From Burkholderia sp. Ax-1719 (GTDB taxonomy: Bacteria > Pseudomonadota > Gammaproteobacteria > Burkholderiales > Burkholderiaceae), in contig NZ_VWWJ01000010.1 in assembly GCF_011753055.1 (NCBI RefSeq), positions 124,001-188,000 of the forward strand: 64,000 bases of DNA, read 5' to 3'. Every line of letters begins with the position of its first letter. The first letter of the stretch is position 1. Both the position numbers and the translations under genes were made by a program. Shown one piece after another: positions 25,208 to 33,868 of the stretch. The notes under the pieces are model-generated. The model worked only from the letters and a program-made list of their open reading frames with translations, made no database searches and was not told the DNA's origin.

Positions 25208-26461
25208 TCACACCAGCGGCGTGATGTTGTTTTCGACGCCAAGCAGCGCCTTGCCGTACAGCTCCAGACCGATCGCCGGCAAGCCCACCGCATGGCGCGC
25301 AGCCGTGTTCGAATCGCGCCACCAGCGCTGCATCGGGCTTGTCTCGGCAAAACCGCCCGCGCCATGCGCCCACAACAGCGTGTTGAGCGCGTCCGTAATG
25401 TAGGTGGTGACCGCGCCCGTGTCGGCCCGCATGCGCGCGCGCGTCACATAGTCCAACTGGGTATCGTGGTAAGCGGCGGCGTCGATCTCGTCGGCGGCAC
25501 GGAATGCACGCAGATGCGCGTTGTCGATCTTGAGCGCGGCTTCGGCAATCTGCGTCTGAAACACCGTTGAATCCGTCTGCTTTTCAAACGAGGTGTACGC
25601 GATGGCGCGTTGCGGTGCTTTCTCGATCACGAACTTGAGCGCGGCGCGACCCATGCCCAGTTGCGGCCCCGTGAGGATCAACGCGGCCAGCGGCACAAAG
25701 GCCGCGCGATACGCAGCTTCGTCCTTGCACTCGGTCGCATAGCGGCCTTCGATGGCTTCCATCATGTCCAGCAGGCGATGGTCCGGCACGAACACTTCGC
25801 TGCCGACAATGCAGTTGCTACCTGAAGCACGCATGCCTGCCGTGAACCACGTGTCTTCGATCGAAAGCTCCGACATCGGCACGAGCGCGAGATACTGCTT
25901 TTTGAACGCGCCGTTTTCATCGTGCTCGATCACGCCCACTGCGGCCCAGTCGGCATGTAGCGATCCGGACGAGAAATACCATTTGCCCGAAATCACGAGG
26001 CCGCCTTCCACGCGCCGCGATTGCGGCGAAGGCGTGAACACGCCCGATACGCGCGCATCGGGGTTATCGCCCCAGACTTCGTCCTGCGCCTGCTTCGGAA
26101 ACAGGCCTGCGAACCACGCGCATACGTTGGTGAGCGCCACCACCCACGCCGTTCCGCCGCAAGCCTCGCCCAGCGCCGCAGACACTTCCAGATGCGAGCG
26201 CAGCGTGCCTTCGTAGCCACCGTAACGCTTCGGCACCATCAGGCGGAAAAGTCCCGCCTCGGCAATCGCTGCGATGTTTTCTTCGCTTGCGCGACGATTG
26301 CGCTCTGACTCCACCGCATTCTTCATCAGCAAGGGCTGCAGCGCCGTGGCGCGCTGCACCAGCTCGCGCAGCGTCGGACTCGACTGACGCTGCTGCTGGC
26401 ACGGCCATTCAGCGCCTGCCTGCTCGTCCTGAATCATGCATTCGTTAGTCATCACGTTCAT
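25208..26461 (-). CDS. Flavin-dependent monooxygenase, acyl-CoA dehydrogenase fold (large component)
   Basis: From ATG 26461 (AGGA 8 bases upstream) the protein is 417 residues. Blocks include FRLMVPKRYGGYEGTLRSHLEVSAALGEACGGTAWVVALTN, VEGGLVISGKWYFSSGSLHADW, WFTAGMRASGSNCIVGSEVFVPDHRLLD and the C-terminal LLWAHGAGGFAETSPMQRWWRDSNTAARHAVG. This pattern is that of HsaA/p-hydroxyphenylacetate hydroxylase C2-type oxygenases, which hydroxylate phenolic rings using FADH2 or FMNH2. It leads the operon 26461-18678, its reductase follows directly, and a perfect 20-bp palindrome lies upstream in the divergent tetR region. It is a paralogue of 14730-15965. Confidence 0.92.
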   Translation of the reverse strand: MNVMTNECMIQDEQAGAEWPCQQQRQSSPTLRELVQRATALQPLLMKNAVESERNRRASEENIAAIAEAGLFRLMVPKRYGGYEGTLRSHLEVSAALGEACGGTAWVVALTNVCAWFAGLFPKQAQDEVWGDNPDARVSGVFTPSPQSRRVEGGLVISGKWYFSSGSLHADWAAVGVIEHDENGAFKKQYLALVPMSELSIEDTWFTAGMRASGSNCIVGSEVFVPDHRLLDMMEAIEGRYATECKDEAAYRAAFVPLAALILTGPQLGMGRAALKFVIEKAPQRAIAYTSFEKQTDSTVFQTQIAEAALKIDNAHLRAFRAADEIDAAAYHDTQLDYVTRARMRADTGAVTTYITDALNTLLWAHGAGGFAETSPMQRWWRDSNTAARHAVGLPAIGLELYGKALLGVENNITPLV

Positions 26462-26627
26462 CTTAGTCATCCTAAACACGTTGCCTGCCATGACATGGCA
26501 AGAAGATTGCGCCGGGAATCCGTGCGCGGCTCGCGGAACGTCAGGAGGGTCGCGGATCAGCGCATGACGCGGAACCATCGAGGGCTGGCGCGCAACGCTT
26601 CATGGGTTGTCTCCCGAGTTATTTTTC

Positions 26628-26647
26628 GAATGACATATATGTCATTC
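26628..26647. promoter_or_regulatory. Perfect 20-bp palindrome, candidate TetR operator
   Basis: GAATGACATATATGTCATTC is self-complementary over all 20 bases. It lies between the divergent monooxygenase (start 26461) and tetR (start 26789), the standard place for a TetR-family operator controlling both. The half TGTCATTC recurs at 26731-26738. Confidence 0.82.
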
Positions 26648-26730
26648 TTAACCACGAGACAATCATAGGAGCGGCGCAAATCGCACTCAAGTTTTATTGG
26701 TCTACCCTGGGGTTTTCTATAGTACGGCAG

Positions 26731-26743
26731 TGTCATTCTGACA
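26731..26743. promoter_or_regulatory. Secondary dyad TGTCATTCTGACA near the tetR start
   Basis: TGTCA and TGACA form an exact inverted repeat around TTC, and TGTCATTC repeats the right arm of the 20-bp palindrome 91 bp away. It lies 45 bp before the tetR start and could be a second, weaker operator for autoregulation. Confidence 0.45.
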
Positions 26744-26788
26744 AACCGTCATATACTATGAATCAGATTCCACACAGCATGGATACGA

Positions 26789-27517
26789 ATGGATTTGAAA
26801 GCCATGGATCACCGTTCAAAGATTGCCGAAAAGAAGCGCCTCATGATGCGCACGAAGCTGATCGATGCCGCCACGCGCGTGTTCGCCGATCGCACCGGGC
26901 CCGTCCCGGTCATTGACGATGTCATCCGCGAAGCCAAAGTCTCGCGGGGTACTTTCTACAATTATTTCGATTCGCTGGAACAGGTGGTTGCGGCCATCGG
27001 CCAGGAATTCAGCAATCAAATGATTACGGACATTCTGCCCGTCTACGATGTATTGACGCAGCCGTGGCAAAGAGCCTCTGTGGGCTTTCGGGTGTTTCTC
27101 GTGCGCGCCTTGCTCGACCGCAAATGGGCGGGTTTCATGGCATTGCCCGATGCCTGGCCTCACCATACGCTGCTGGCGCGATACATGGGTAACGACCTGG
27201 AAAACGGCAAACGCGCCGGGCAATTTCATTTCGACGATGTATCGGCCGCCAGCGATTTCCTGATGGGCGCAACCTCGCTGGCAATCCAGTCGATCCGGCA
27301 AGGCTTGACCGATCCCAACGCTTATATGAACGCCTACACGCGCATGGCCCTGGCAAGCCTTGGCTGCACACCGCGCCTGTGCGACGAAGGCGTGGTGTTC
27401 TCCCTCTCCTATCTGCAGGATTGGGCGTCCGGGCGTCTCGACATCAGCAAGCCGCTCTGGGCTCTCAACATGAATTCAAAAGACGGACAACTATTCCTGG
27501 GCTATGCCGTGGCGTAA
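26789..27517 (+). CDS. TetR/AcrR-family regulator of the catabolic operon
   Basis: The 242-residue protein has a TetR helix-turn-helix: LMMRTKLIDAATRVFADRTGPVPVIDDVIREAKVSRGTFYNYFDSLEQVVAAIG (residues 18-71). An all-helical ligand domain follows, with a central FMALPDAWPHHTLLARYM. It is transcribed divergently from the monooxygenase/reductase/PDH/VOC/FAH operon. A perfect 20-bp palindrome lies in between, so it very probably represses that operon and itself until a pathway compound binds. The start is uncertain; ATG 26804 would remove five residues. It converges with the Lrp gene, leaving 16 bp. Confidence 0.9.
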   Translation: MDLKAMDHRSKIAEKKRLMMRTKLIDAATRVFADRTGPVPVIDDVIREAKVSRGTFYNYFDSLEQVVAAIGQEFSNQMITDILPVYDVLTQPWQRASVGFRVFLVRALLDRKWAGFMALPDAWPHHTLLARYMGNDLENGKRAGQFHFDDVSAASDFLMGATSLAIQSIRQGLTDPNAYMNAYTRMALASLGCTPRLCDEGVVFSLSYLQDWASGRLDISKPLWALNMNSKDGQLFLGYAVA

Positions 27518-27533
27518 GGCAACGCAGCCGACC

Positions 27534-28004
27534 TCAGCCATTCCCCAATGGAATCGCCGTGGAATACATCACCTGCTTGAGCGCGAAGCTCGATCGAATG
27601 CTCTTGACGTTGGGGATGCGCGTAAGCTCATCCACGATGAGCCGTTCGAGCGCCTGCGTGTCTCGTACCAGCACACGCAGCAGATAATCCGCATCCCCGG
27701 TCATCAGATAGCATTCCATCACGCCCGGTATCGCCACCACGGCGCGCTCGAATTCATCGAGCCCTTCGCGCCGCTGGTTTTCCAGCGAGATGTGAATAAA
27801 GACATTTACATTCAGGCCGAATTTTTCCGGTGCGAGCAGCGTAACGCGCTGCCGGATCAAACCCGCGCGCTCCATCGCGCGCACTCGCGCAAGACATGGC
27901 GAAGCCGAGAGATTCACGCGCGCGGCCAGCTCGACGTTCGTCAAACGCGCGTCCTGCTGCAATTCGTTGAGAATACGAATATCGATTGCATCGAGTTCAA
28001 CCAC
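27534..28004 (-). CDS. Lrp/AsnC-family transcriptional regulator
   Basis: The 156-residue protein has the AsnC-type helix-turn-helix (LDAIDIRILNELQQDARLTNVELAARVNLSASPCLARVRAMERAGLI). The ligand-binding RAM domain follows (VNVFIHISLENQRREGLDEFERAVVAIPGVMECYLMTGDADYLLRVLVRDTQALERLI). The start is the GTG at 28004, which has GGGGAGA 5 bases upstream; the longest frame (to 28040) has no better signal. It is 63 bp downstream of the acetolactate synthase gene on the same strand. Such a regulator commonly senses an amino acid, and here branched-chain amino acids are the natural guess. Confidence 0.9.
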   Translation of the reverse strand: MVELDAIDIRILNELQQDARLTNVELAARVNLSASPCLARVRAMERAGLIRQRVTLLAPEKFGLNVNVFIHISLENQRREGLDEFERAVVAIPGVMECYLMTGDADYLLRVLVRDTQALERLIVDELTRIPNVKSIRSSFALKQVMYSTAIPLGNG

Positions 28005-28067
28005 AGCTTCTCCCCGGGAGTCGGTCGGGCCTAACAGCAAACCACACAGCGCCGTTCAGCCTTTCAG

Positions 28068-29879
28068 TCATGACGCCCCGGAGTGTAGCGCGTCGACACC
28101 CACCTCGCCTTTCAGATCCGCCGACTTGAACAACATATCGGTCAGGCCCGAGCCCGCGCGAACCATCGGCCAGACGTTTTCGGAAGGGTCGACGATCATG
28201 TCGAGGAAGACCGCACGCCCTTTCATGGCAAGCGCTTCGCGCAGCGCCGCTTCGACATCACAAGGTTGATCGACGCGCAGGCCAACGTGGCCGTAAGCAC
28301 GTGCGAGCGCCGCGAAATCGGGCAGCGCGTCCATGTAGGAGTTCGAATAACGGTCGCCATAATGGACGTGCTGCAACTGCTTCACCATGCCGAGGTAGCC
28401 GTTGTTGAGCGAGACGATCTTCACGTCCAGTCCGTACTGCCGGCAGGTGGAAAGCTCCTGACTGCACATCTGGATCGAACCGTCGCCGGTCACCGTCACC
28501 ACATCGGCGTCGGGAAATGCCCGCTTCACGCCCATCGCGTAGGGCAGTCCGACGCCCATCGTGCCCAGGCCGCCGGAATTGATCCAGCGCCGCGGCTTGT
28601 CGAACGCGTAACGCTGCGCGGCCCACATCTGATGCTGCCCGACATCGGAACACACATAGGCGTCGCCACGCGTGACCTCCCAGAGCTTTTCAAGCACGAA
28701 CTGCGGTTTGATGACGGTGTCGTCGTGTACGTAGGCAAGGCATGCGCGACCACGCCAGCTATCGATATCGCGCCACCAGGCGAGCCGCGACGGCATTTCT
28801 GCCGTTTCTTCGGGAAGCAGCGGCAGCAAAGCGCGCAGCACCGTCTTGACGTCGCCGACGATGGGCACGTCCACACGCACGCGCTTGTCGATGGTTGCCG
28901 GATCGATATCGATCTGAATGATCGTTTTCCCGGCGCGTCTAAAGTCATCAGGATTCCCGATCACACGATCATCGAAGCGTGCGCCCAGCGCGATCAGCAC
29001 GTCACTGTGCTGCATGGCGTGGTTGGCCTCATAGGTGCCATGCATGCCGGGCATGCCCACGCTCTGACCGTGCGTTCCAGGAAACGCGCCGAGTCCCATC
29101 AAAGTGCACGCCACGGGCGCATCCAGACGCCCTGCGAGATGCGCGACCTCATCGGCGGCTGCCGCTGCGATAGCGCCGCCGCCCACCAGAATGCAGGGCC
29201 GCTGGGCGCGGCGCAACGCTTCGGCGGCGCGCTGTATCTGCCCGGCGTGCCCTTCGGTGCGCGGCCGGTACGAGCGAAGCTCGACCGTCTGCGGATAGAC
29301 AAACGGGGCGTACGCTTGCAGAACATCCTTGGGGATATCGACGACAACCGGCCCAGGCCGGCCAGTGGCCGCGATATGAAACGCTTTCTTCAGCGTCGAC
29401 GCGAGTTGCTCGACGTTCACAACGAGAAAATTGTGCTTGACGATCGAGCGCGTCAAACCCACTGCATCGCACTCCTGAAAGGCGTCTTTGCCGATCGCGT
29501 CCGTCGGTACATTCGCGCAGATCACCACGATGGGGATCGAATCGAAATACGCCGTGGCAATGCCGGTCACGGCATTCGTCACGCCCGGCCCCGACGTGAC
29601 CAGCGCGACGCCAACCTTGCCGGTCGCACGCGCATAGCCATCGGCGGCATGCACCGCCGCCTGCTCATGGCGCACCAGCACGTTGGTAATCGAAGGTGCG
29701 GCGAGCAGCGCATCGTAGATGGGCAGAACTGCGCCCCCGGGATATCCCCACACCGTATCGATGCCTTCCCTATGCAGCGCCGATACGACCATCGCGGCGC
29801 CCGATACACGACTTTCTCGCGCGACGTGCTGGGATTCCGCCGTGGCAACCCGGTCAAGTTCCGGGGCAGCAATTTTCAC
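28068..29879 (-). CDS. ilvB: Acetolactate synthase large subunit (thiamine-diphosphate enzyme)
   Basis: The 603-residue protein has the full three-domain ThDP enzyme. The catalytic-Glu segment is NVLVRHEQAAVHAADGYARATGKVG. The FAD-domain wording is GVGAFPGTH-like (GLGAFPGTHGQSVGMPGMHGTYEANHAM). The ThDP motif is VTGDGSIQMCSQELSTCRQYG...LNNGYLGMVKQLQ. That wording is biosynthetic, FAD-containing acetolactate synthase, which condenses two pyruvates (or pyruvate plus 2-oxobutyrate) in valine/isoleucine synthesis. The GTG at 29879 has CGGAGAAG 6 bases upstream and is preferred over the long frame to 30047. No ilvN small-subunit or ilvC gene is adjacent, so this looks like a paralogue outside the main ilv operon. 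Confidence 0.9.
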   Translation of the reverse strand: MKIAAPELDRVATAESQHVARESRVSGAAMVVSALHREGIDTVWGYPGGAVLPIYDALLAAPSITNVLVRHEQAAVHAADGYARATGKVGVALVTSGPGVTNAVTGIATAYFDSIPIVVICANVPTDAIGKDAFQECDAVGLTRSIVKHNFLVVNVEQLASTLKKAFHIAATGRPGPVVVDIPKDVLQAYAPFVYPQTVELRSYRPRTEGHAGQIQRAAEALRRAQRPCILVGGGAIAAAAADEVAHLAGRLDAPVACTLMGLGAFPGTHGQSVGMPGMHGTYEANHAMQHSDVLIALGARFDDRVIGNPDDFRRAGKTIIQIDIDPATIDKRVRVDVPIVGDVKTVLRALLPLLPEETAEMPSRLAWWRDIDSWRGRACLAYVHDDTVIKPQFVLEKLWEVTRGDAYVCSDVGQHQMWAAQRYAFDKPRRWINSGGLGTMGVGLPYAMGVKRAFPDADVVTVTGDGSIQMCSQELSTCRQYGLDVKIVSLNNGYLGMVKQLQHVHYGDRYSNSYMDALPDFAALARAYGHVGLRVDQPCDVEAALREALAMKGRAVFLDMIVDPSENVWPMVRAGSGLTDMLFKSADLKGEVGVDALHSGAS

Positions 29880-30086
29880 GTTCTTCTCCGACAAACAGGC
29901 TTGATTGCAAACTCGCTTCACCACGCCAACGCGCGGCCAGCTGACTGCTTCGATGATATTGGGAACCATGAAGCAGATGCTGTTGAACTGAGGAGCAATC
30001 AGCCTGTTTGACAGCATGAATGCGCAGTGCGATCGACATGGATGCACGGTTTATGCTGCGCACGCTTGCAGAACCCGCTTTCGCTG

Positions 30087-30995
30087 CTAGCTACCCGGAT
30101 CGAGGAGATTGGAAGTGAAGTCGCACGACTGCGCCGCAAGGCGCGCCACCGCGGCGCTGAGCGAGTGCGATTGTTCAGCCCGGTGCATGGCGACATATTT
30201 GACGGGAGGCAGCGCGGGCGAGGTCGGAACGACCACGAGCGCGCGGCGTTTGAGCATGCGGGCAAGACATGCCTGAGGCAAATAGCTGACCCCGAGTCCC
30301 GACAGCGTCAAGCCGATCTGCGCAATCAGGCTGTTGCTCGCCAGCACCTTCTGCAGCGCCACGCCTTGCTCCGCCAGAAACCGGCTATAGACATAGCCCG
30401 TTCCCGAAAGCCCACCCTGCAGGATTAGCGGAAACTTCGCGATCTCCGCGAGCGCAATGGTGCGCTTGCCCGGCGCCATGCTGGCCGCGCACATCCACGC
30501 GTTCTGCACCTGCCCCACGAGCGTCGAGGCATAGGGTTCGACCTCATGCGTCTGCGGCACGATGATCACGTCCACGGTCGCCGCCGCCAGCCGCTCGCGC
30601 AAGGTCGCATTGAGATCGACCTCCGCTTCGACCTTGACCTTCGGATATTCGGCCTGTATCGCCGCGATCAGTCTCGGCAACCACGTCAGCGCCGTGAGTT
30701 CGGTCACGCCGATGCGAATCTGCCGCACCAGCGCATCCTTCGAACTCATGCGCTCGACGATCTGGTCGCGCCGTTCGAGCAACTCCTTCGCATGCTCGAA
30801 GAACTCCGTGCCTTTCTCCGTGAGGCGCGCACTGCGATTGGCGCGATCGAACACCGCAACGTCGAATGCGCGCTCCAGTTCCTGTACACGCTTCGATACC
30901 GCCGATTGCGTGGTGTTCAGACGCGTGGCGGCGGCCTCGAACGAACCCAGCTGAACGATCCAGTATAGGGCTTCCATTTGCTTGAAGGTCAGCAT
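30087..30995 (-). CDS. LysR-family transcriptional regulator
   Basis: The 302-residue protein has the LysR winged helix (LTFKQMEALYWIVQLGSFEAAATRLNTTQSAVSKRVQELERAFDVAVFDR). The substrate-binding domain follows (IRIGVTELTALTWLPRLIAAIQAEYPKVKVEAEVDLN). It is divergent from the symporter gene at 31143 and the aminotransferase at 32517, with a dyad of T-N11-A form in the 147-bp gap. The likely role is substrate-dependent activation of that two-gene operon. Confidence 0.92.
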   Translation of the reverse strand: MLTFKQMEALYWIVQLGSFEAAATRLNTTQSAVSKRVQELERAFDVAVFDRANRSARLTEKGTEFFEHAKELLERRDQIVERMSSKDALVRQIRIGVTELTALTWLPRLIAAIQAEYPKVKVEAEVDLNATLRERLAAATVDVIIVPQTHEVEPYASTLVGQVQNAWMCAASMAPGKRTIALAEIAKFPLILQGGLSGTGYVYSRFLAEQGVALQKVLASNSLIAQIGLTLSGLGVSYLPQACLARMLKRRALVVVPTSPALPPVKYVAMHRAEQSHSLSAAVARLAAQSCDFTSNLLDPGS

Positions 30996-31015
30996 GGCGC
31001 GTCGCTCACATCACC

Positions 31016-31051
31016 AAAAGCGATAGTTTCTCATAGAAAAAAATCGCTTTT
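31016..31051. promoter_or_regulatory. Nested inverted repeats between divergent lysR and symporter genes
   Basis: AAAAGCGAT (31016-31024) and ATCGCTTTT (31043-31051) are exact inverted repeats. Between them lies a second dyad, TTTCT-CAT-AGAAA (about 31027-31039), which fits the LysR T-N11-A consensus. The position, about 20 bp from the lysR start and 90 bp from the symporter start, suits a LysR recognition site. A terminator-like stem is the alternative reading because TTTTTT follows. Confidence 0.5.
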
Positions 31052-31142
31052 TTAGTTCATTTTGGCCAGGTACTTTTCCCCTCGACAGGCCCGCACAGAG
31101 GCCCGGCTTATCCAACTCAACCCTTACGTGTCTGGAGAATCC

Positions 31143-32468
31143 ATGGAATCCGTCATGGAAACACCGCAACCCGATCGCGTGGCGCGCAAGCCCCGCGTCG
31201 GGCTTGCGTGGCAAATTGTGATCGGCCTCGTGGCCGGCATTGCGGTCGGACTCGTTCTCAACCGCTTTCCGGAATATCGCGAAACGGCGATCAACGGCTT
31301 CCTGCAACCGGCCGGGGATATCTTTATCCGTCTGATCAAAATGGTCGTGGTGCCGATCGTTTTCACGAGCATGGTGATGGGTATCGCAGGCGTGGGCGAC
31401 GGACGCTCGCTTGGGCGCATTGGACTGAAGACGCTGGTGTATTTCGAAGTCGTCACGACGATTGCCATCGTGCTGGGACTCGTACTGGGCAACTTGCTGC
31501 ACCCGGGTCTGGGCACCGATCTGTCCCAGCTCGGCCATACCGATATCTCGCGCTATCAGCAGACTTCGCAGCAAACCCAGGGACATCACGGGTTCATGGC
31601 GCTGTTGCTGAGCATCATTCCCGACAACATCATCATGGCGATGGGGCGCGGCGATCTCTTGCCCGTGATCTTCTTTTCCGTGCTATTCGGCCTGGGCCTG
31701 CAAACCGTGCCCGCTGAATATCGCCAGCCCGTGCTCGCGACATTCAAAGGCATCAGCGACGCCATGTTCAAGGTCACCGGCATGGTGATGCGTTATGCGC
31801 CGTTCGGCGTGTGCGCACTGATCGCGGTGACGGTTGCGAGTTTTGGCTTCGGTTCGCTGTTGCCGCTCATCAAGCTCGTCGCGGTGACCTATCTTGCGAT
31901 CATCCTGTTCGCGGTTTTCGTGCTGGGCGTCACGGCGTGGCTTTTCGGCTTCAACATTTTCACGCTGCTGCGCGTCATTAAAGACGAATTGATTATCGCG
32001 TTTTCGACATGCAGTTCAGCGACGGTCCTCCCGCAATTGATGAAGAAAATGGAGGACTTCGGCGTGCCCAAAAGCATTACGACATTCGTGGTGCCAACGG
32101 GCTACACCTTCAATCTCGACGGCGCATCTATTTATCTTGGCATCGGCACGCTGTTCGTCGCGCAACTGTATGGCGTGCATCTCGGCCTGCAAGAGCAGAT
32201 CGTGCTGGTGCTGACGATGGTCGTCACGTCCAAAGGCGCGGCAGGCGTGCCCGGCTTCATGTTCGTGATCCTGCTGACAACGCTTGCGAGTGCGGGACTG
32301 CCGCTCGAAGGGCTCGCGTTTATCGCAGGCGTCGACCGCATCATGGATATGGGACGCACCGCACTGAATGTGGTGGGCAACGCGCTCGCGCCGCTCGTCA
32401 TCGCCCGATGGGAAGGCCAGTACGACGCGGAGAAAGGCAAAGCCTACATCGCGTCGCTGGACGCATGA
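31143..32468 (+). CDS. Dicarboxylate/amino acid:cation symporter (DAACS family, GltP/DctA-like)
   Basis: The 441-residue protein has the GltPh fold. The hairpin HP1 motif is IIAFSTCSSATVLPQLMKKMEDFGVPK, which stands where family members have the serine-rich stretch. TM7 has the sodium-binding NLDGASIYLGIGTLFVAQLYG, and HP2 has SKGAAGVPGFMFVILLTTLASAGLPLEG. The aspartate in TM8 (FIAGVDRIMDMGRTALNVVGNALAPLVI) matches the one that binds the substrate amino or carboxyl group. It imports an acidic amino acid or C4-dicarboxylate with Na+ or H+. ATG 31143 has CTGGAGA upstream. A class V aminotransferase follows 48 bp later, so the substrate is probably an amino acid or amino-sulfonate-like compound. 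Confidence 0.93.
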   Translation: MESVMETPQPDRVARKPRVGLAWQIVIGLVAGIAVGLVLNRFPEYRETAINGFLQPAGDIFIRLIKMVVVPIVFTSMVMGIAGVGDGRSLGRIGLKTLVYFEVVTTIAIVLGLVLGNLLHPGLGTDLSQLGHTDISRYQQTSQQTQGHHGFMALLLSIIPDNIIMAMGRGDLLPVIFFSVLFGLGLQTVPAEYRQPVLATFKGISDAMFKVTGMVMRYAPFGVCALIAVTVASFGFGSLLPLIKLVAVTYLAIILFAVFVLGVTAWLFGFNIFTLLRVIKDELIIAFSTCSSATVLPQLMKKMEDFGVPKSITTFVVPTGYTFNLDGASIYLGIGTLFVAQLYGVHLGLQEQIVLVLTMVVTSKGAAGVPGFMFVILLTTLASAGLPLEGLAFIAGVDRIMDMGRTALNVVGNALAPLVIARWEGQYDAEKGKAYIASLDA

Positions 32469-32516
32469 AATCAGATGAAAGCAGCAATAGCAAACATGGA
32501 ACGAGGAGCAAACACA

Positions 32517-33806
32517 ATGAGCAGCAGTCGCGGACAGTTGTTTTCCGAATCGATGATGGAAGAGATCAAGCGCCGCTTTCATTATGTCGATCACGATGTC
32601 GATGGCCGCGCGCGCCTTTTCTTCGACAACGCCGGCGGATCGTTCAGACTGAAATCGGCATTGGAAGCGTTTGCGCAGATCGACGCCTTGCCGGATTGCC
32701 CCGAGCGCATCCACGAACGCGCACTGTTTTTGCAGGACGTCCAGACGCGTGGCGAAGATGACATCCGCCGTATCCTCAACGCGCGCGACGGCAGCGTCTA
32801 TCTCTCGCTCACGGCATCGGCGGGCATGTTCGAGATGGTGCGCGCGGTGATGGAAAACGTGCCGGGCAGCAATGCGGTGACGACGATTCTCGAACACCCG
32901 TCGTCCTTCGACGCCATGACGCTATATTGCGAGCGCACCGGTAAAGCGTTGCGCGTCGCGCCAAGCAATGCCGAAACCGGCGGTGTGGATGTCGACGCGA
33001 TCCTCTCGCTGATCGACGACGACACAGCGCTATTGAGCGTCATGTACGCATCGAATATTTCGGGCGCCAAGCTGGATATTGCGGCCATTGTCGAACGGGC
33101 CCGCGCGCGCAAACCGGATCTCTTCATCATCGTCGATGCAGTTCAACATGCGCCGCACGCGGTCATCGACCTCCAGAAGACGCCCGTCGATGGCATCAAC
33201 TTCGCGCCGTATAAGTTCTTCGGGTGTCGGGGAGCGGGCGTGGCATGGCTATCGCAGCGTCTCGCGGAACTTCCGCATCATCGGCTCGCGGCCAAAGAAA
33301 AAGGCGTCTGGGAACTCGGCAGTCCCGCGCCCGCGCAATTCGCCGTGGTCAGCGCGATCGTCGATTACGTCGCGTGGATCGGCGCGCAGTTCAGCGACGC
33401 CGAAGACCGGCGCGAAGTCTTCGTGCAAGGCATGCAGCGCATCGAAGACCATGAGCGCGCGCTACTTGCGCTGTTGCTCGACGGCGTGGATGGGCAGCGC
33501 GGGCTGCGCGCGATTGAGGGCGTCAAGGTGTTCTGGGATCACGACGACCTGACGCGCCGCGATCTGATCGCCGGTATCGGCTTCGACGGTCTGGACCCGA
33601 CTGCCGCCGTGCGCACCTATGAAGAGCATGGCGTCATCGTCTATGAGCGGATTGCGACGAGCCTTTATTCCGGACGAATGTTGAAATCGTTCAAACTGGG
33701 CGGCGCGGTTCGCGTTTCTCCGCTACATTGCCATTCTCCGGAGGATGTCGCGAAGTTTCTGGCGGTGACAGAGGCGATTGCGAGCGATAGCCGGCGCGTT
33801 GAATAA
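32517..33806 (+). CDS. PLP-dependent aminotransferase class V
   Basis: The 429-residue protein belongs to the class V (NifS/isopenicillin epimerase/selenocysteine lyase-like) group. Motifs are RLFFDNAGGSF at the start, LTASAGMFEMVRAVM, TTILEHPSSFDAMTLYCER, the PLP-contact SVMYASNISGAKLDIAAIVERARARKPDLFIIVDAVQHAPHAVIDLQ, and the Schiff-base lysine in INFAPYKFFGCRGAGVAWLS. ATG 32517 has GAGGAG upstream; 32475 would add 14 residues. It forms a unit with the symporter gene and the divergent lysR, consistent with uptake followed by desulfuration, deamination or transamination of one substrate. The exact reaction cannot be read from sequence. Confidence 0.88.
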   Translation: MSSSRGQLFSESMMEEIKRRFHYVDHDVDGRARLFFDNAGGSFRLKSALEAFAQIDALPDCPERIHERALFLQDVQTRGEDDIRRILNARDGSVYLSLTASAGMFEMVRAVMENVPGSNAVTTILEHPSSFDAMTLYCERTGKALRVAPSNAETGGVDVDAILSLIDDDTALLSVMYASNISGAKLDIAAIVERARARKPDLFIIVDAVQHAPHAVIDLQKTPVDGINFAPYKFFGCRGAGVAWLSQRLAELPHHRLAAKEKGVWELGSPAPAQFAVVSAIVDYVAWIGAQFSDAEDRREVFVQGMQRIEDHERALLALLLDGVDGQRGLRAIEGVKVFWDHDDLTRRDLIAGIGFDGLDPTAAVRTYEEHGVIVYERIATSLYSGRMLKSFKLGGAVRVSPLHCHSPEDVAKFLAVTEAIASDSRRVE

Positions 33807-33821
33807 CGCGCCGTGAGAAAC

Positions 33822-33858
33822 GGACGCATCGGAAACTGTTTTGCTACCCGATGCGTCC
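33822..33858. terminator. Bidirectional hairpin between convergent aminotransferase and MarR-GNAT genes
   Basis: GGACGCATCGG (33822-33832) and CCGATGCGTCC (33848-33858) form a perfect 11-bp stem with a 15-base loop, 15 bp after one stop and 10 bp after the other. No strong T-run is present, so it may end transcription less efficiently or protect 3' ends. Confidence 0.65.
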
Positions 33859-33868
33859 AGAAGCTTCG

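Noticed and set aside
28266..30011. Plus-strand frame of 581 codons opposite acetolactate synthase
   Set aside because: Antisense shadow of a GC-rich gene with typical Arg/His/Gln bias; no recognisable domain.
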